Positions 1 through 6,536 of a stretch of 8,647 nucleotides of DNA are shown in pieces. Below the pieces are notes generated by a model. The model was not told where the DNA came from and ran no database searches. It saw nothing but the letters and a program-made list of their open reading frames with translations. The stretch lies in assembly GCA_900756715.1 (NCBI GenBank), contig CAAELC010000101.1:1-8647 (forward strand). The letters run 5' to 3'. Position numbers and translations under genes: made by a program. Every line of letters begins with the position of its first letter. Position 1 is the first letter of the stretch. Origin of the DNA: an uncultured Oscillospiraceae bacterium (GTDB taxonomy: Bacteria; Bacillota; Clostridia; Oscillospirales; Oscillospiraceae).

Positions 1-848
1 ACATTGCACCCGCCGATAATTCCCAGATGGGTGATAATATCCAGGGATGCTTTGCGCAGCATCTGAAACTCCCGGTCTGCCAGCGTCTGGGTGGGAGCCA
101 CCACAATGGAGTCGCCGGTGTGAACGCCCACCGGGTCCAGATTTTCCATGGAGCATACGGCGATTACATTGCCCGCGCTGTCGCGCATGGTTTCAAACTC
201 AATTTCCTTCCAGCCGAAGATTGCCTTTTCAATCAGCACCTGTGTGATAGGCGAGGCATCCAGCCCGGTCTGGGCAATGATGCGCAGCTCCTCCTCGTCC
301 GCTGCCGCGCCGCCGCCTGCGCCGCCCAGTGTAAAGGCGGGCCGGACAATAACGGGATACCCAATGCGCTCCGCCACAGCCAGCGCCGTCTCCACCGTTT
401 CCGCAATGTCCGAGGCGATCACCGGCTGTCCGATTTCTGCCATGGCCTCTTTGAACAGCTCCCGGTCTTCGGCCCGGGAAATGGCTGCCGCGTCAGTGCC
501 CAGCAGACGCACCCCCTGCTCCTGCAGGAAGCCCTCCTTATCCAGCTGCATGGCCAGCGTCAGGCCGGTTTGGCCTCCCAGACCCGCCAGAAGGCTGTCC
601 GGCTTTTCTTTTTTGATGATCCGCTTGATGGTGTCCACGGTCAGCGGCTCCAGATATATTTCGTCCGCCATGGCCTGATCTGTCATGATGGTGGCGGGGT
701 TGGAATTGCATAGCACCACATTCACCCCGGCCTCCTTCAGGATGCGGCAGGCCTGTGCCCCTGCATAGTCAAACTCTGCCGCCTGGCCGATGACAATAGG
801 GCCGGAGCCTATGACAAGCACCTTCTTGATGCTGGTATCCAAAGCCAT
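1..848 (-). CDS. carB: Carbamoyl-phosphate synthase large subunit, N-terminal part (cut by window edge)
   Basis: Large subunit of carbamoyl-phosphate synthase. It uses ammonia delivered by CarA, bicarbonate and two ATP to make carbamoyl phosphate in the cytoplasm for pyrimidine and arginine synthesis. Only the first 282 codons are present; the gene runs off the left edge, and the full family length is about 1050-1080 residues. Translating the minus strand from 848 gives an intact frame. It shows the N-terminal pre-ATP-grasp motif GSGPIVIGQAAEFDYAG (residues 14-30), SNPATIMTD (49-57), GGQT (91-94) and AEDR with Arg129. The carboxyphosphate-domain nucleotide loop RPAFTLGGAGGG starts at Arg169, and HTGDSI follows further on. 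Arg129, Arg169 and the Gly pair at 175-176 fall at the same numbers as in the E. coli enzyme, which supports the start. The ATG overlaps the carA stop (TAATG), and a Shine-Dalgarno lies inside carA. Nothing looks damaged in the visible part. Confidence 0.97.
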   Translation of the reverse strand, partial: MALDTSIKKVLVIGSGPIVIGQAAEFDYAGAQACRILKEAGVNVVLCNSNPATIMTDQAMADEIYLEPLTVDTIKRIIKKEKPDSLLAGLGGQTGLTLAMQLDKEGFLQEQGVRLLGTDAAAISRAEDRELFKEAMAEIGQPVIASDIAETVETALAVAERIGYPVIVRPAFTLGGAGGGAAADEEELRIIAQTGLDASPITQVLIEKAIFGWKEIEFETMRDSAGNVIAVCSMENLDPVGVHTGDSIVVAPTQTLADREFQMLRKASLDIITHLGIIGGCN

Positions 849-865
849 TACAGTCTGCCTCCTTT
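846..865 (-). promoter_or_regulatory. carA/carB overlap with internal ribosome binding site for carB
   Basis: The last bases of carA carry AAAGGAGG (858-865, minus strand), nine bases before the carB ATG at 848. The carA stop and carB start share one base (TAATG). This fixes the carB start and suggests translational coupling, which would help keep the two subunits in balance. The sequence is seen directly; the coupling is inferred. Confidence 0.85.
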
Positions 866-1912
866 CATCAAATCCACAAACCGGTCAAACAGGAAGGATG
901 TGTCCTTTGGCCCTGTGCAGGCCTCCGGGTGAAACTGCACCGTAAAGGCCCTGTATTCCGGGTAGTCAATTCCCTCGCATGTGCCGTCGTTGGCATTTCT
1001 AAAGCTGATGATTCCGTTTTTCACAGAGTCGGAATCCACTGCATAGCCGTGGTTCTGACTGGTGATGTAGGTGCGGCTGCCGTTTACCTCCCGCACCGGC
1101 TGATTCACGCCCCGGTGTCCGTATTTCAGCTTGTAGGTTGTGCCGCCCACGGCCAGAGCCGTCAGCTGGTGGCCCAGACAAATGCCGAACATGGGTACCT
1201 TACCCAGCAGTTTCTGAATCTGTTGAATCTGATACACATTTTCTGCCGGATCTCCGGGGCCGTTTGAAAGCATCATGCCGTCCGGCTGCCCGGCCAGGAT
1301 TTCCTCCGCCGGGGTGTGGGCGGGCAGCACCGTCACGGCGCAGCCGCGCTTTTGCAGCTCCCGTATGATGTTGCGCTTTGCGCCATAATCCAGCAGGCTG
1401 ACATGAAACAGTTCCTTCCCCTGTGCCGGGTAGAGGGAGGGCTCCGTGCAGGAGACGGACTCCACCACGCCGGTTACGGCATAGGTTTTCACCGGCGTCA
1501 GATCGGCGGGAACCTCGTCGCAGATGACTGCGTTCATCACGCCGTGCTCCCGGATGATGCGTGTCAGCTGCCGGGTATCCACGCCGCACAGGCCCGGCAC
1601 GCCCTGTTCCTTCAGGAATGTGTCCAAGTCGCAATCGCAGCGGAAATTGGAGGGTGTGTCGCACCATTCACGCACTATATAGCCGTTTACGCAGCAGTTT
1701 CCCTCAAAATCCTCCCGGATTATGCCGTAGTTCCCAATCAGCGGGTAGGTCTGCATGACGATTTGCCCTGCATAGCTGGGGTCTGTCAGCGTTTCCACAT
1801 AGCCGCACATACCGGTGGTAAACACAAGCTCGCCGATGGTATTTCCTCCGGCACCGAAGCGGATGCCCTCGAACACCTGGCCATCCTGCAGCACCAAGTA
1901 GCCTTTCTTCAT
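848..1912 (-). CDS. carA: Carbamoyl-phosphate synthase small subunit (glutamine amidotransferase)
   Basis: Small subunit of carbamoyl-phosphate synthase. It hydrolyses glutamine and channels ammonia to CarB. The protein has 354 residues, close to the usual 350-380. The N-terminal CPSase small-chain domain (about 3-130) includes EGIRFGA, GELVF.TGM.GY.E.LTDPSYAGQIV and the GVDTR motif at 110-114. A class I glutamine amidotransferase domain follows (about 170-350): SNGPGDP at 216-222, the nucleophile Cys245 in MFGICLGHQ, and the His328/Glu330 pair in FHPEA. The full catalytic triad is therefore present. The ATG at 1912 is preceded by GGAGGG (1919-1924) with a 6-base gap, and the start matches the family N-terminus. 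It is the first gene of carAB, transcribed from the promoter at 1973-2001. A pyrimidine-operon or arginine role cannot be told apart here because no further pyr or arg genes are visible. Confidence 0.98.
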   Translation of the reverse strand: MKKGYLVLQDGQVFEGIRFGAGGNTIGELVFTTGMCGYVETLTDPSYAGQIVMQTYPLIGNYGIIREDFEGNCCVNGYIVREWCDTPSNFRCDCDLDTFLKEQGVPGLCGVDTRQLTRIIREHGVMNAVICDEVPADLTPVKTYAVTGVVESVSCTEPSLYPAQGKELFHVSLLDYGAKRNIIRELQKRGCAVTVLPAHTPAEEILAGQPDGMMLSNGPGDPAENVYQIQQIQKLLGKVPMFGICLGHQLTALAVGGTTYKLKYGHRGVNQPVREVNGSRTYITSQNHGYAVDSDSVKNGIISFRNANDGTCEGIDYPEYRAFTVQFHPEACTGPKDTSFLFDRFVDLMKGGRL

Positions 1913-1972
1913 GAATTGCCCTCCATTTCAGCCTGTAATATCTGCATGCGCTGTATTTGAATGTTCTGTATT

Positions 1973-2001
1973 ATTATGATATTTTTTGCGGGGTGTGTCA
2001 A
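1973..2001 (-). promoter_or_regulatory. Predicted sigma-A promoter of carAB
   Basis: On the minus strand, a perfect -35 TTGACA (1996-2001) is followed by a 17-base spacer and CATAAT (1973-1978, 5 of 6 to consensus). Transcription should start near 1966, giving a leader of about 54 bases. That leader has no convincing terminator/antiterminator pair, so PyrR-type attenuation is not apparent. A small inverted repeat, TGCTG-6 bases-CAGCA (2010-2025), lies just upstream of the -35 and could be an operator or be chance. Confidence 0.75.
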
Positions 2002-2100
2002 TTGTTTCCTGCTGCCGGGACAGCAAAGCTTTTACCGAAAAATCCATTGTATTTTGTGCATTATCGAGAAAAATGAGAGAAAGAGGAGAATGAGAACAGG

Positions 2101-2130
2101 TTGACTGTGGAAGAAAATGGTATGAATAAA
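2101..2130 (+). promoter_or_regulatory. Weak candidate promoter reading into the intergenic region
   Basis: TTGACT (2101-2106), an 18-base spacer and AATAAA (2125-2130, 4 of 6) form a possible plus-strand promoter. The -10 overlaps the palindrome at 2121-2142. If active, it would produce an RNA crossing the purine-rich tract and reaching the terminator-like hairpin at 2407-2460. The -10 match is poor, so this is tentative. Confidence 0.25.
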
Positions 2131-2142
2131 TATTTTTTCATA
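2121..2142. repeat. 22-bp near-perfect AT-rich palindrome, operator-like
   Basis: The arms TATGAA and TTCATA flank an AT-rich centre. 20 of the 22 positions agree with the reverse complement. It is the only strongly AT-rich palindrome in this 850-base divergent intergenic region, about 120 bases upstream of the carA -35 box. The left half resembles an ArgR/AhrC box (TGAAT followed by AT-rich bases), but the arms are spaced wider than in that box. The bound regulator is unknown. Confidence 0.45.
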
Positions 2143-2406
2143 TGCATTAGAGACTGCCGGATGCCGACATACGGCCGGGGCGGAAAAGCGTGAGATGGCG
2201 TGGTGGAAAATGGGCACGGCGCGCAGGCAGAGAGGCAGAGAGGAAAATGATGAAGGAAGCAGGATACGACTGCAACGGAAGAAGCAGAGGAGGGTAGGGA
2301 ACAGAAACGGACGACGGGAGAGATGGAAGGGCGCGGTAAAGACGGATTTGAAAGGAGAAAAAGACGAAATGAGTAAGAAAAAAGGAGAAGACAGAGAAAA
2401 ACAGTG

Positions 2407-2460
2407 AGCCTTGGGAACGCCTGAAGGGCAGAAAACGGAAGGCGGCAGGCTGCTTTTTTT
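2407..2460 (+). terminator. Possible intrinsic terminator or attenuator
   Basis: AGCCT (2407-2411) pairs with AGGCT (2447-2451), and CGCCT (2418-2422) pairs with AGGCG (2440-2444). This two-part stem is followed by GC and seven T residues (2454-2460). A competing short pairing, CCTT (2409-2412) with AAGG (2424-2427), would disrupt it. Just upstream is a 12-codon frame (2369-2407) with AAAGGAG 11 bases before its ATG, ending at the hairpin foot. The stem is interrupted and the loop is 17 bases, so it is much weaker than the other terminators in the window. Confidence 0.35.
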
Positions 2461-2497
2461 ACCAGACAGGGAAGGCGGCGACAGAAGGCTTTTTCCC

Positions 2498-2526
2498 TTG
2501 CTAGTTGGGCGGAAAAATGGTAAAAT
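2498..2526 (+). promoter_or_regulatory. Predicted extended -10 promoter of the hybrid kinase gene
   Basis: TTGCTA (2498-2503, 4 of 6), a 17-base spacer and TAAAAT (2521-2526, 5 of 6), with TG one base upstream of the -10 (TGGTAAAAT), make a good extended -10 sigma-A promoter. Transcription would start near 2533, leaving a leader of about 230 bases before the ATG at 2763. Confidence 0.6.
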
Positions 2527-2762
2527 AGGATAGAATTTTAGGGAACGCCGTAAACTGGTTCAAAGAGCGCAGGAGGATGCGCGGCTGCATAAAAATACGC
2601 CGGGCAAGAGAGAAAATGCAGGTGGACGAAAAAAGCCGGGGAAAACAGGGATAAGGCCGGGGACAAAAGAGAGAAATAACGAAGATAAAAAGGATGAAAG
2701 TGGCTCTGTTAAAGGCGTATGCGCCTCGGTGAAGGGCCAAAAGAGAAGTAGGAGAACGCGAA

Positions 2763-5700
2763 ATGGCGGCGAAGAAGGAAAAATACTCCGGTACTGCGCG
2801 GATCGGCATTGGCGTGCTGGTCTCGGTGCTGGTGGTGCTGATTGTGGGAATGATGTTTCTGGTGTCCGGCATTCAGGGCACGGCCCGGGTGGTGAACTAT
2901 GCGGGACTTGTGCGGGGCCAAACCCAAAGACTGGTGAAAATGGAGATTGCAGGCCAGACTGAGGACGAGATGCTGCGGGATGTGGAGCGGTTTATTGACG
3001 GCCTGCGCAACGGAGACAAGGAACTGCAGCTGGTGAAGCTGAACGATGCACCCTTTCAGCTCAAGATGGAGCAGCTGGACAGCTATTTCCAGACCCTGAA
3101 GGGGGAAATTTACCGGGTGCGGGAGGTTGGCTACGAAAATACACAGATTATCGCAAATAGCGAGAAGTTTTTTGAGATATGCGACCAGGCCACCGGGCTG
3201 GCGGAGCAGTATTCCCAGAAGCGGGCATCGTCTCTGGCGGTGCTGGAGAAATATATCACAGCGGATATTGTGTGCCTGATGCTGCTGATCGGCTATGAAT
3301 TGGTGAAGACACTGCAATACGTGGCCCAGAACCGGGCGCTGCAAAAGAAGGTGTATCTGGACGAGACTACGGGGCTGCCCAACAAAAACCGGTGCGAGGA
3401 GCTGCTGGGGGCGCCCGGACCGGCGCAGAGCGATGTGGGCGTGTGCAGCTTCGACCTGAACAATCTGCGGCATATCAACAACAGCATGGGCCACGAGAAG
3501 GGAGACGACTATATTCACCGCTTTGCCGACCAGCTGCGGCTGGCTATCCCGGCGGAGCACTTTGTGGGACGCAACGGCGGAGACGAATTTCTGGCCGTGA
3601 CCCACGGCCTTGACAAGGCAGGGATGGAGGCGCTGCTGGAAAAGGTGCGGCAGGAATTGCAGACCTACAGCCTGCGGCGGGACGACGAGCCGCTGAGCTT
3701 TGCCGTGGGCTACGCGCTGGCGCAGGAGAAGCCGGACGCCAGCATGCGGGAGCTGTTCGACCGGGCGGACAAGCGGATGTACATCCAGAAAAACCACGCC
3801 AAGCGGGAGGAGGCCAATGCCCAGAGACGCCTGGACTATCAGCTGCTGCGCAGACTGCAGGAGCTGGGACGAAGCTTTTCCAGCTGCCTGTACTGCGACG
3901 CCCGGCAGGATATCTACCGCCTGCTGCGGGGCAGCGATGAGTTTTTGCTGGCGGCGGAGGGAAGCTACTCAGCCGCGGTGGAGCAGCTGGCGCTGGAGGA
4001 AGCAGCGGAGGGCGACCGCCGCCTGCTGCGCGACGGCCTGCGGGCAAAGCGGCTGGGCGAGGTACTGAACCAGGAAAACCGCATCACGGAGCTGCGGTAC
4101 CGCCGCAGAGGAAGCGGCACGGTGTATGGCCGGGTGACGGCGCTGTATCTGGACGCAGGAGCGGACGGGGGACTGCACCACTTCCTGCTGGCCTTTGAGA
4201 GCATTGCGCAGGAGCAGACGGAGGATACCAAGAAGCAGCTTTCCCAGTATTACGAGCAGCTGAAGCAGTCGATTCTGGAAAACGACAGCTATGTGGACGC
4301 CATGCTGGAGACAACGGACGCCATTTACTCGGTGAATCTGACCCGGGATCAGCTGGAAGGCAACTTTGTGCAGCGGGAGGAAACGGAGAAGTCCGGCGCC
4401 CTGTTTATCAACCCGCCGTTGGACGGCAGCTACAGCAGCTATTGCCGGGAATATGCCCGGAAGGTAACGCCGGAGACACTGGAAAGCTATCGGCTGACTG
4501 ACTCGGCGGAGAAGCTGCTGCGGCGCTTCGACGCAGGCGAAAAGCAGGTGGCGGTGGAATACTGCCTGCGGCGGATGGGAAAGCCTGACTGCTGGGTGCA
4601 GAAGACGGTGCTGATGATGAATCAGCGGGTATATGATCCGGCGGACGGGCGGGAAACCTCGGTGGTGCACGGAATGGTGCTGCTGAGGAACATCACGGCG
4701 CTGCACTGGCGGGAGCAGCAGGAGCATGCCCGCCTGCAGGCGGCCTTTGACGAGGCAACCATGGCCAACCGGGCCAAGACGGAGTTTTTAAGCCGCATGA
4801 GCCACGACATTCGCACCCCCATCAACGGGATAATGGGAATGCTGGAAATCATCCGCCGAAACCGGAAGGACGAGGCACGGGTGGACGAATGTCTGGAAAA
4901 AATCCGCATTTCCTCGGAGCATCTGCTGTCGCTGCTGAACGATGTGCTGGACATGAGCAAGCTGGAATCGGGGCGGATGGAGATTGAGCACATTCCCTTT
5001 GATCTGGAGGAGGTGCTGGAAAAAACACGGACACTGGCAGAGGCACAGGTGGCGGACACGGACATTACCTACATCAGCCATCTCTGGCAGGTGCGCCACA
5101 CCCATCTGGTGGGAAGCCCGCTGCATCTGCGGCAGATCCTGCTGAATCTGTTCAGCAATGCAGTGAAATACAACAAGCCCCATGGAAGCATCGAAACGCA
5201 GGTGCGGGAGCTGCCGGGAGCAAAGGAGGGAGAAGTGCTCCTGTCCCTGCGGACGGCAGACACGGGAATCGGCATGAGTGAGGAATTCGTGAAGAATGAA
5301 CTGTTTGAGCCCTTTACACAGGAGCGGGCCGACGCCCGCACCCGGTATCAGGGCACGGGGCTGGGAATGTCCATTGTGAGGGAACTGACAGAGCGGATGG
5401 GCGGCACCATTGAGGTGGAGAGCCGGGTAGATGAAGGCACCGCGTTTACAGTGAAGCTGCCTTTTGAAATCGACACGGAGGCGGCGCAGCGGGAGAAAAA
5501 GAAGGCACCGGCAGGCGAACCGGGGACGGTGAAGGGACTGCGGGTGCTGCTGGCGGAGGACAATGAACTGAACATGGAAATTGCCCGGTTCTTTTTGCAG
5601 GAGCTGGGCGCGGAAAGCGTGCCGGTATGGAACGGGCAGGAGGCGCTGGAGCGGTTTGCTGACTCTGCGCCGGGAGAGTTTGACATGATTCTGATGGATG

Positions 5701-5915
5701 TGATGATGCCGGTGATGGACGGTTACGAGGCTACCCGGCACATCCGGGCTTTGCCCCGGGCGGACGCGAAAACCATCCCCATCCTTGCCATGACAGCCAA
5801 CGCCTTTTCGGATGATGTGCGCAGAAGCCGGGAGGCGGGAATGAACGCACATCTGTCCAAGCCGCTGAGCGAGGAGAGCCTGCACCGGGCTATGGCGGAA
5901 CAGGTGAAAAAATAG
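2763..5915 (+). CDS. Membrane hybrid signalling protein: PilJ-like sensor, GGDEF cyclase, histidine kinase, receiver
   Basis: Membrane sensor of 1050 residues. The ATG follows AGGAG (2750-2754) by 8 bases. Order: TM1 (about 13-36); an extracytoplasmic helical region (about 37-165) starting with VVNYAGLVRGQTQRLVK, like PilJ/NarX-type sensors; TM2 (about 166-183); GGDEF domain (about 195-345) with Asp231, Asn239, Asp248 and GGDEF at 272-276, so probably an active diguanylate cyclase. The inhibitory RxxD site is absent (PAEH at 263-266). Residues 350-645 hold two poorly conserved, PAS-like regions. A helix (about 648-670) leads to HisKA with His681 in MSHDIRTPINGIMGM, then HATPase with Asn799, DTGIG (833-837) and GTGLG (864-868). 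The receiver (about 925-1045) has Asp933, phospho-acceptor Asp979, Thr1011 and Lys1033. Domain calls rest on motifs; the ligand and output are unknown. No partner HPt or regulator is nearby. PAS and PilJ labels are the least certain. Confidence 0.93.
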   Translation: MAAKKEKYSGTARIGIGVLVSVLVVLIVGMMFLVSGIQGTARVVNYAGLVRGQTQRLVKMEIAGQTEDEMLRDVERFIDGLRNGDKELQLVKLNDAPFQLKMEQLDSYFQTLKGEIYRVREVGYENTQIIANSEKFFEICDQATGLAEQYSQKRASSLAVLEKYITADIVCLMLLIGYELVKTLQYVAQNRALQKKVYLDETTGLPNKNRCEELLGAPGPAQSDVGVCSFDLNNLRHINNSMGHEKGDDYIHRFADQLRLAIPAEHFVGRNGGDEFLAVTHGLDKAGMEALLEKVRQELQTYSLRRDDEPLSFAVGYALAQEKPDASMRELFDRADKRMYIQKNHAKREEANAQRRLDYQLLRRLQELGRSFSSCLYCDARQDIYRLLRGSDEFLLAAEGSYSAAVEQLALEEAAEGDRRLLRDGLRAKRLGEVLNQENRITELRYRRRGSGTVYGRVTALYLDAGADGGLHHFLLAFESIAQEQTEDTKKQLSQYYEQLKQSILENDSYVDAMLETTDAIYSVNLTRDQLEGNFVQREETEKSGALFINPPLDGSYSSYCREYARKVTPETLESYRLTDSAEKLLRRFDAGEKQVAVEYCLRRMGKPDCWVQKTVLMMNQRVYDPADGRETSVVHGMVLLRNITALHWREQQEHARLQAAFDEATMANRAKTEFLSRMSHDIRTPINGIMGMLEIIRRNRKDEARVDECLEKIRISSEHLLSLLNDVLDMSKLESGRMEIEHIPFDLEEVLEKTRTLAEAQVADTDITYISHLWQVRHTHLVGSPLHLRQILLNLFSNAVKYNKPHGSIETQVRELPGAKEGEVLLSLRTADTGIGMSEEFVKNELFEPFTQERADARTRYQGTGLGMSIVRELTERMGGTIEVESRVDEGTAFTVKLPFEIDTEAAQREKKKAPAGEPGTVKGLRVLLAEDNELNMEIARFFLQELGAESVPVWNGQEALERFADSAPGEFDMILMDVMMPVMDGYEATRHIRALPRADAKTIPILAMTANAFSDDVRRSREAGMNAHLSKPLSEESLHRAMAEQVKK

Positions 5916-5920
5916 AAAAG

Positions 5921-5961
5921 CAGGCCGCCGGAAAGGAACAATGTCCCTTTCCGGCGGCCTG
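5921..5961 (-). terminator. Intrinsic terminator between convergent genes
   Basis: A perfect 16-bp stem (5921-5936 with 5946-5961, arm CAGGCCGCCGGAAAGG) has a 9-base loop. On the minus strand it is followed by CTTTTCTATTTTTT, a proper U-rich tail, so it ends the thioesterase transcript. On the plus strand there is no T run after the stem. Termination of the kinase transcript would rely on the hairpin alone, though the stem begins only five bases after its stop codon. Confidence 0.85.
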
Positions 5962-5979
5962 TATGGCTTTGGTGAGTTA

Positions 5980-6417
5980 TTACAGAGGCATCCAGCTGCC
6001 GCTGGCAGTGGCCAGAAGGCGGCCGGTGGCAGCGTCGGTAAGCTCGGCACGCTGGCGAATCAGGCTGCGGCCTGCTTTGACGATATAAACCGTCAGGTGA
6101 AGCTCCATGCCGTATTCTACCCCGCGGAGGAAGGAAACGGTCATATCCGTGGTGGTGGCCTCATTTTCACCGGCGGTGAGGTTGGCCACCACGCCGAAGG
6201 CTGTGTCGAACATGCCGGCGATGGCACCGCCGTGAATACCGCCCTTTTCATTGATTTGCCAGGTCTGGGTGGGAAAAGCGAAGGTAACGGTTTGCGCCTC
6301 GTAATCACAGGAAAAGAGGCGGGCCTGCATCTTCTCATCGAAGCCGCCGTCGTTCAGGTTCAGATAATGGGCGGACTTGTCCCGCACCAGCTGGAGCCAT
6401 GCTTGCTTTTTATCCAT
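5980..6417 (-). CDS. PaaI-family hotdog-fold thioesterase
   Basis: Predicted cytoplasmic acyl-CoA thioesterase of 145 residues, normal for single-domain hotdog enzymes. The hotdog signature GGIHGGAIAGMFDTAFG (59-75) holds the HGG turn at 62-64 and the candidate acidic residue Asp71 on the central helix. The second conserved strand, TTTDMTVSFLRGV (88-100), matches the family pattern for substrate binding and the dimer interface. There is no signal peptide or membrane segment. The ATG at 6417 follows a perfect AGGAGG (6423-6428) by five bases. It stands alone, divergent from ftsH and convergent with the hybrid kinase, so its neighbours do not reveal the substrate. PaaI relatives act on phenylacetyl-CoA and other aryl or acyl-CoAs, often as housekeeping enzymes; no phenylacetate genes are visible. 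Family is confident, substrate is not. Confidence 0.93.
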   Translation of the reverse strand: MDKKQAWLQLVRDKSAHYLNLNDGGFDEKMQARLFSCDYEAQTVTFAFPTQTWQINEKGGIHGGAIAGMFDTAFGVVANLTAGENEATTTDMTVSFLRGVEYGMELHLTVYIVKAGRSLIRQRAELTDAATGRLLATASGSWMPL

Positions 6418-6441
6418 ACAATCCTCCTGTTTTAATGCGAT

Positions 6442-6456
6442 GCCCCGGAAAGGGGC
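6442..6456 (-). other. Small GC-rich hairpin in the thioesterase leader
   Basis: GCCCC and GGGGC form a 5-bp stem with a 5-base loop, 13 bases upstream of the AGGAGG of the thioesterase gene. It could stabilise the 5' end of the message or affect translation. No T run follows, so it is not a terminator. Confidence 0.35.
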
Positions 6457-6460
6457 GAAG

Positions 6461-6501
6461 CAGCATACCTACAGCATACAGGAAAAGGGGGATGGATGCA
6501 A
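6461..6501 (-). promoter_or_regulatory. Weak candidate promoter and direct repeat upstream of the thioesterase gene
   Basis: On the minus strand, TTGCAT (6496-6501), a 17-base spacer and TATGCT (6473-6478) give a plausible but imperfect promoter. The -10 lies in a direct repeat: GTATGCTG occurs twice, 11 bp apart (6461-6468 and 6472-6479). The same face of the helix is therefore presented twice, as operators often are. The spacing is seen directly; promoter and operator roles are inferred. Confidence 0.35.
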
Positions 6502-6536
6502 GGGCCAATTGCGTGCGCCGTCCCCGACGCGGAACA

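Larger units (their letters stand above)
2161..2762 (+). other. Gene-free purine-rich intergenic tract and leader of the hybrid kinase
   Basis: I see no supportable gene in this stretch of about 600 bases. The plus strand is strikingly rich in A and G. By hand count, about 78, 83 and 87 percent of bases are purines in 2221-2280, 2281-2340 and 2341-2400, and about 73 and 85 percent in 2581-2640 and 2641-2700. Many AGGAG-like strings occur by composition. Two short hairpins are visible: GCGCA/TGCGC with a GGAGGA loop (2567-2582), and AGGCG/CGCCT with a 4-base loop (2713-2726). No c-di-GMP riboswitch consensus (GEMM type) is recognisable. The part after about 2533 is probably the untranslated leader of the kinase gene. 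Confidence 0.6.

Noticed and set aside
27..713. Plus-strand 228-codon frame opposite carB
   Set aside because: The minus strand encodes well-conserved CarB throughout; this is its shadow.
1913..1972. PyrR-type attenuator in front of carA
   Set aside because: The predicted leader is only about 54 bases and contains no terminator hairpin with a T run.
2032..2217. Minus-strand 61-codon frame upstream of carA
   Set aside because: It starts at GTG with no Shine-Dalgarno and runs across the palindrome and upstream of the carA promoter; no recognisable domain.
2195..2407. Plus-strand 70-codon frame rich in Arg, Lys and Glu
   Set aside because: There is no good ribosome site at its start, its composition follows directly from the purine-rich DNA, and it resembles no family I know. 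I treat it as non-coding.
2533..2762. c-di-GMP riboswitch in the leader of the GGDEF gene
   Set aside because: An attractive idea for this gene, but I cannot find the conserved GEMM core motifs or its two-helix layout.
2709..3797. Minus-strand 362-codon frame opposite the GGDEF part of the hybrid kinase
   Set aside because: It is the shadow of a GC-rich coding strand: His/Gln/Leu-rich, no domain, no ribosome site.
4788..6050. Minus-strand 420-codon frame opposite the kinase and receiver domains
   Set aside because: Shadow frame across the terminator and into the thioesterase gene; low-complexity His/Gln/Leu/Pro composition.
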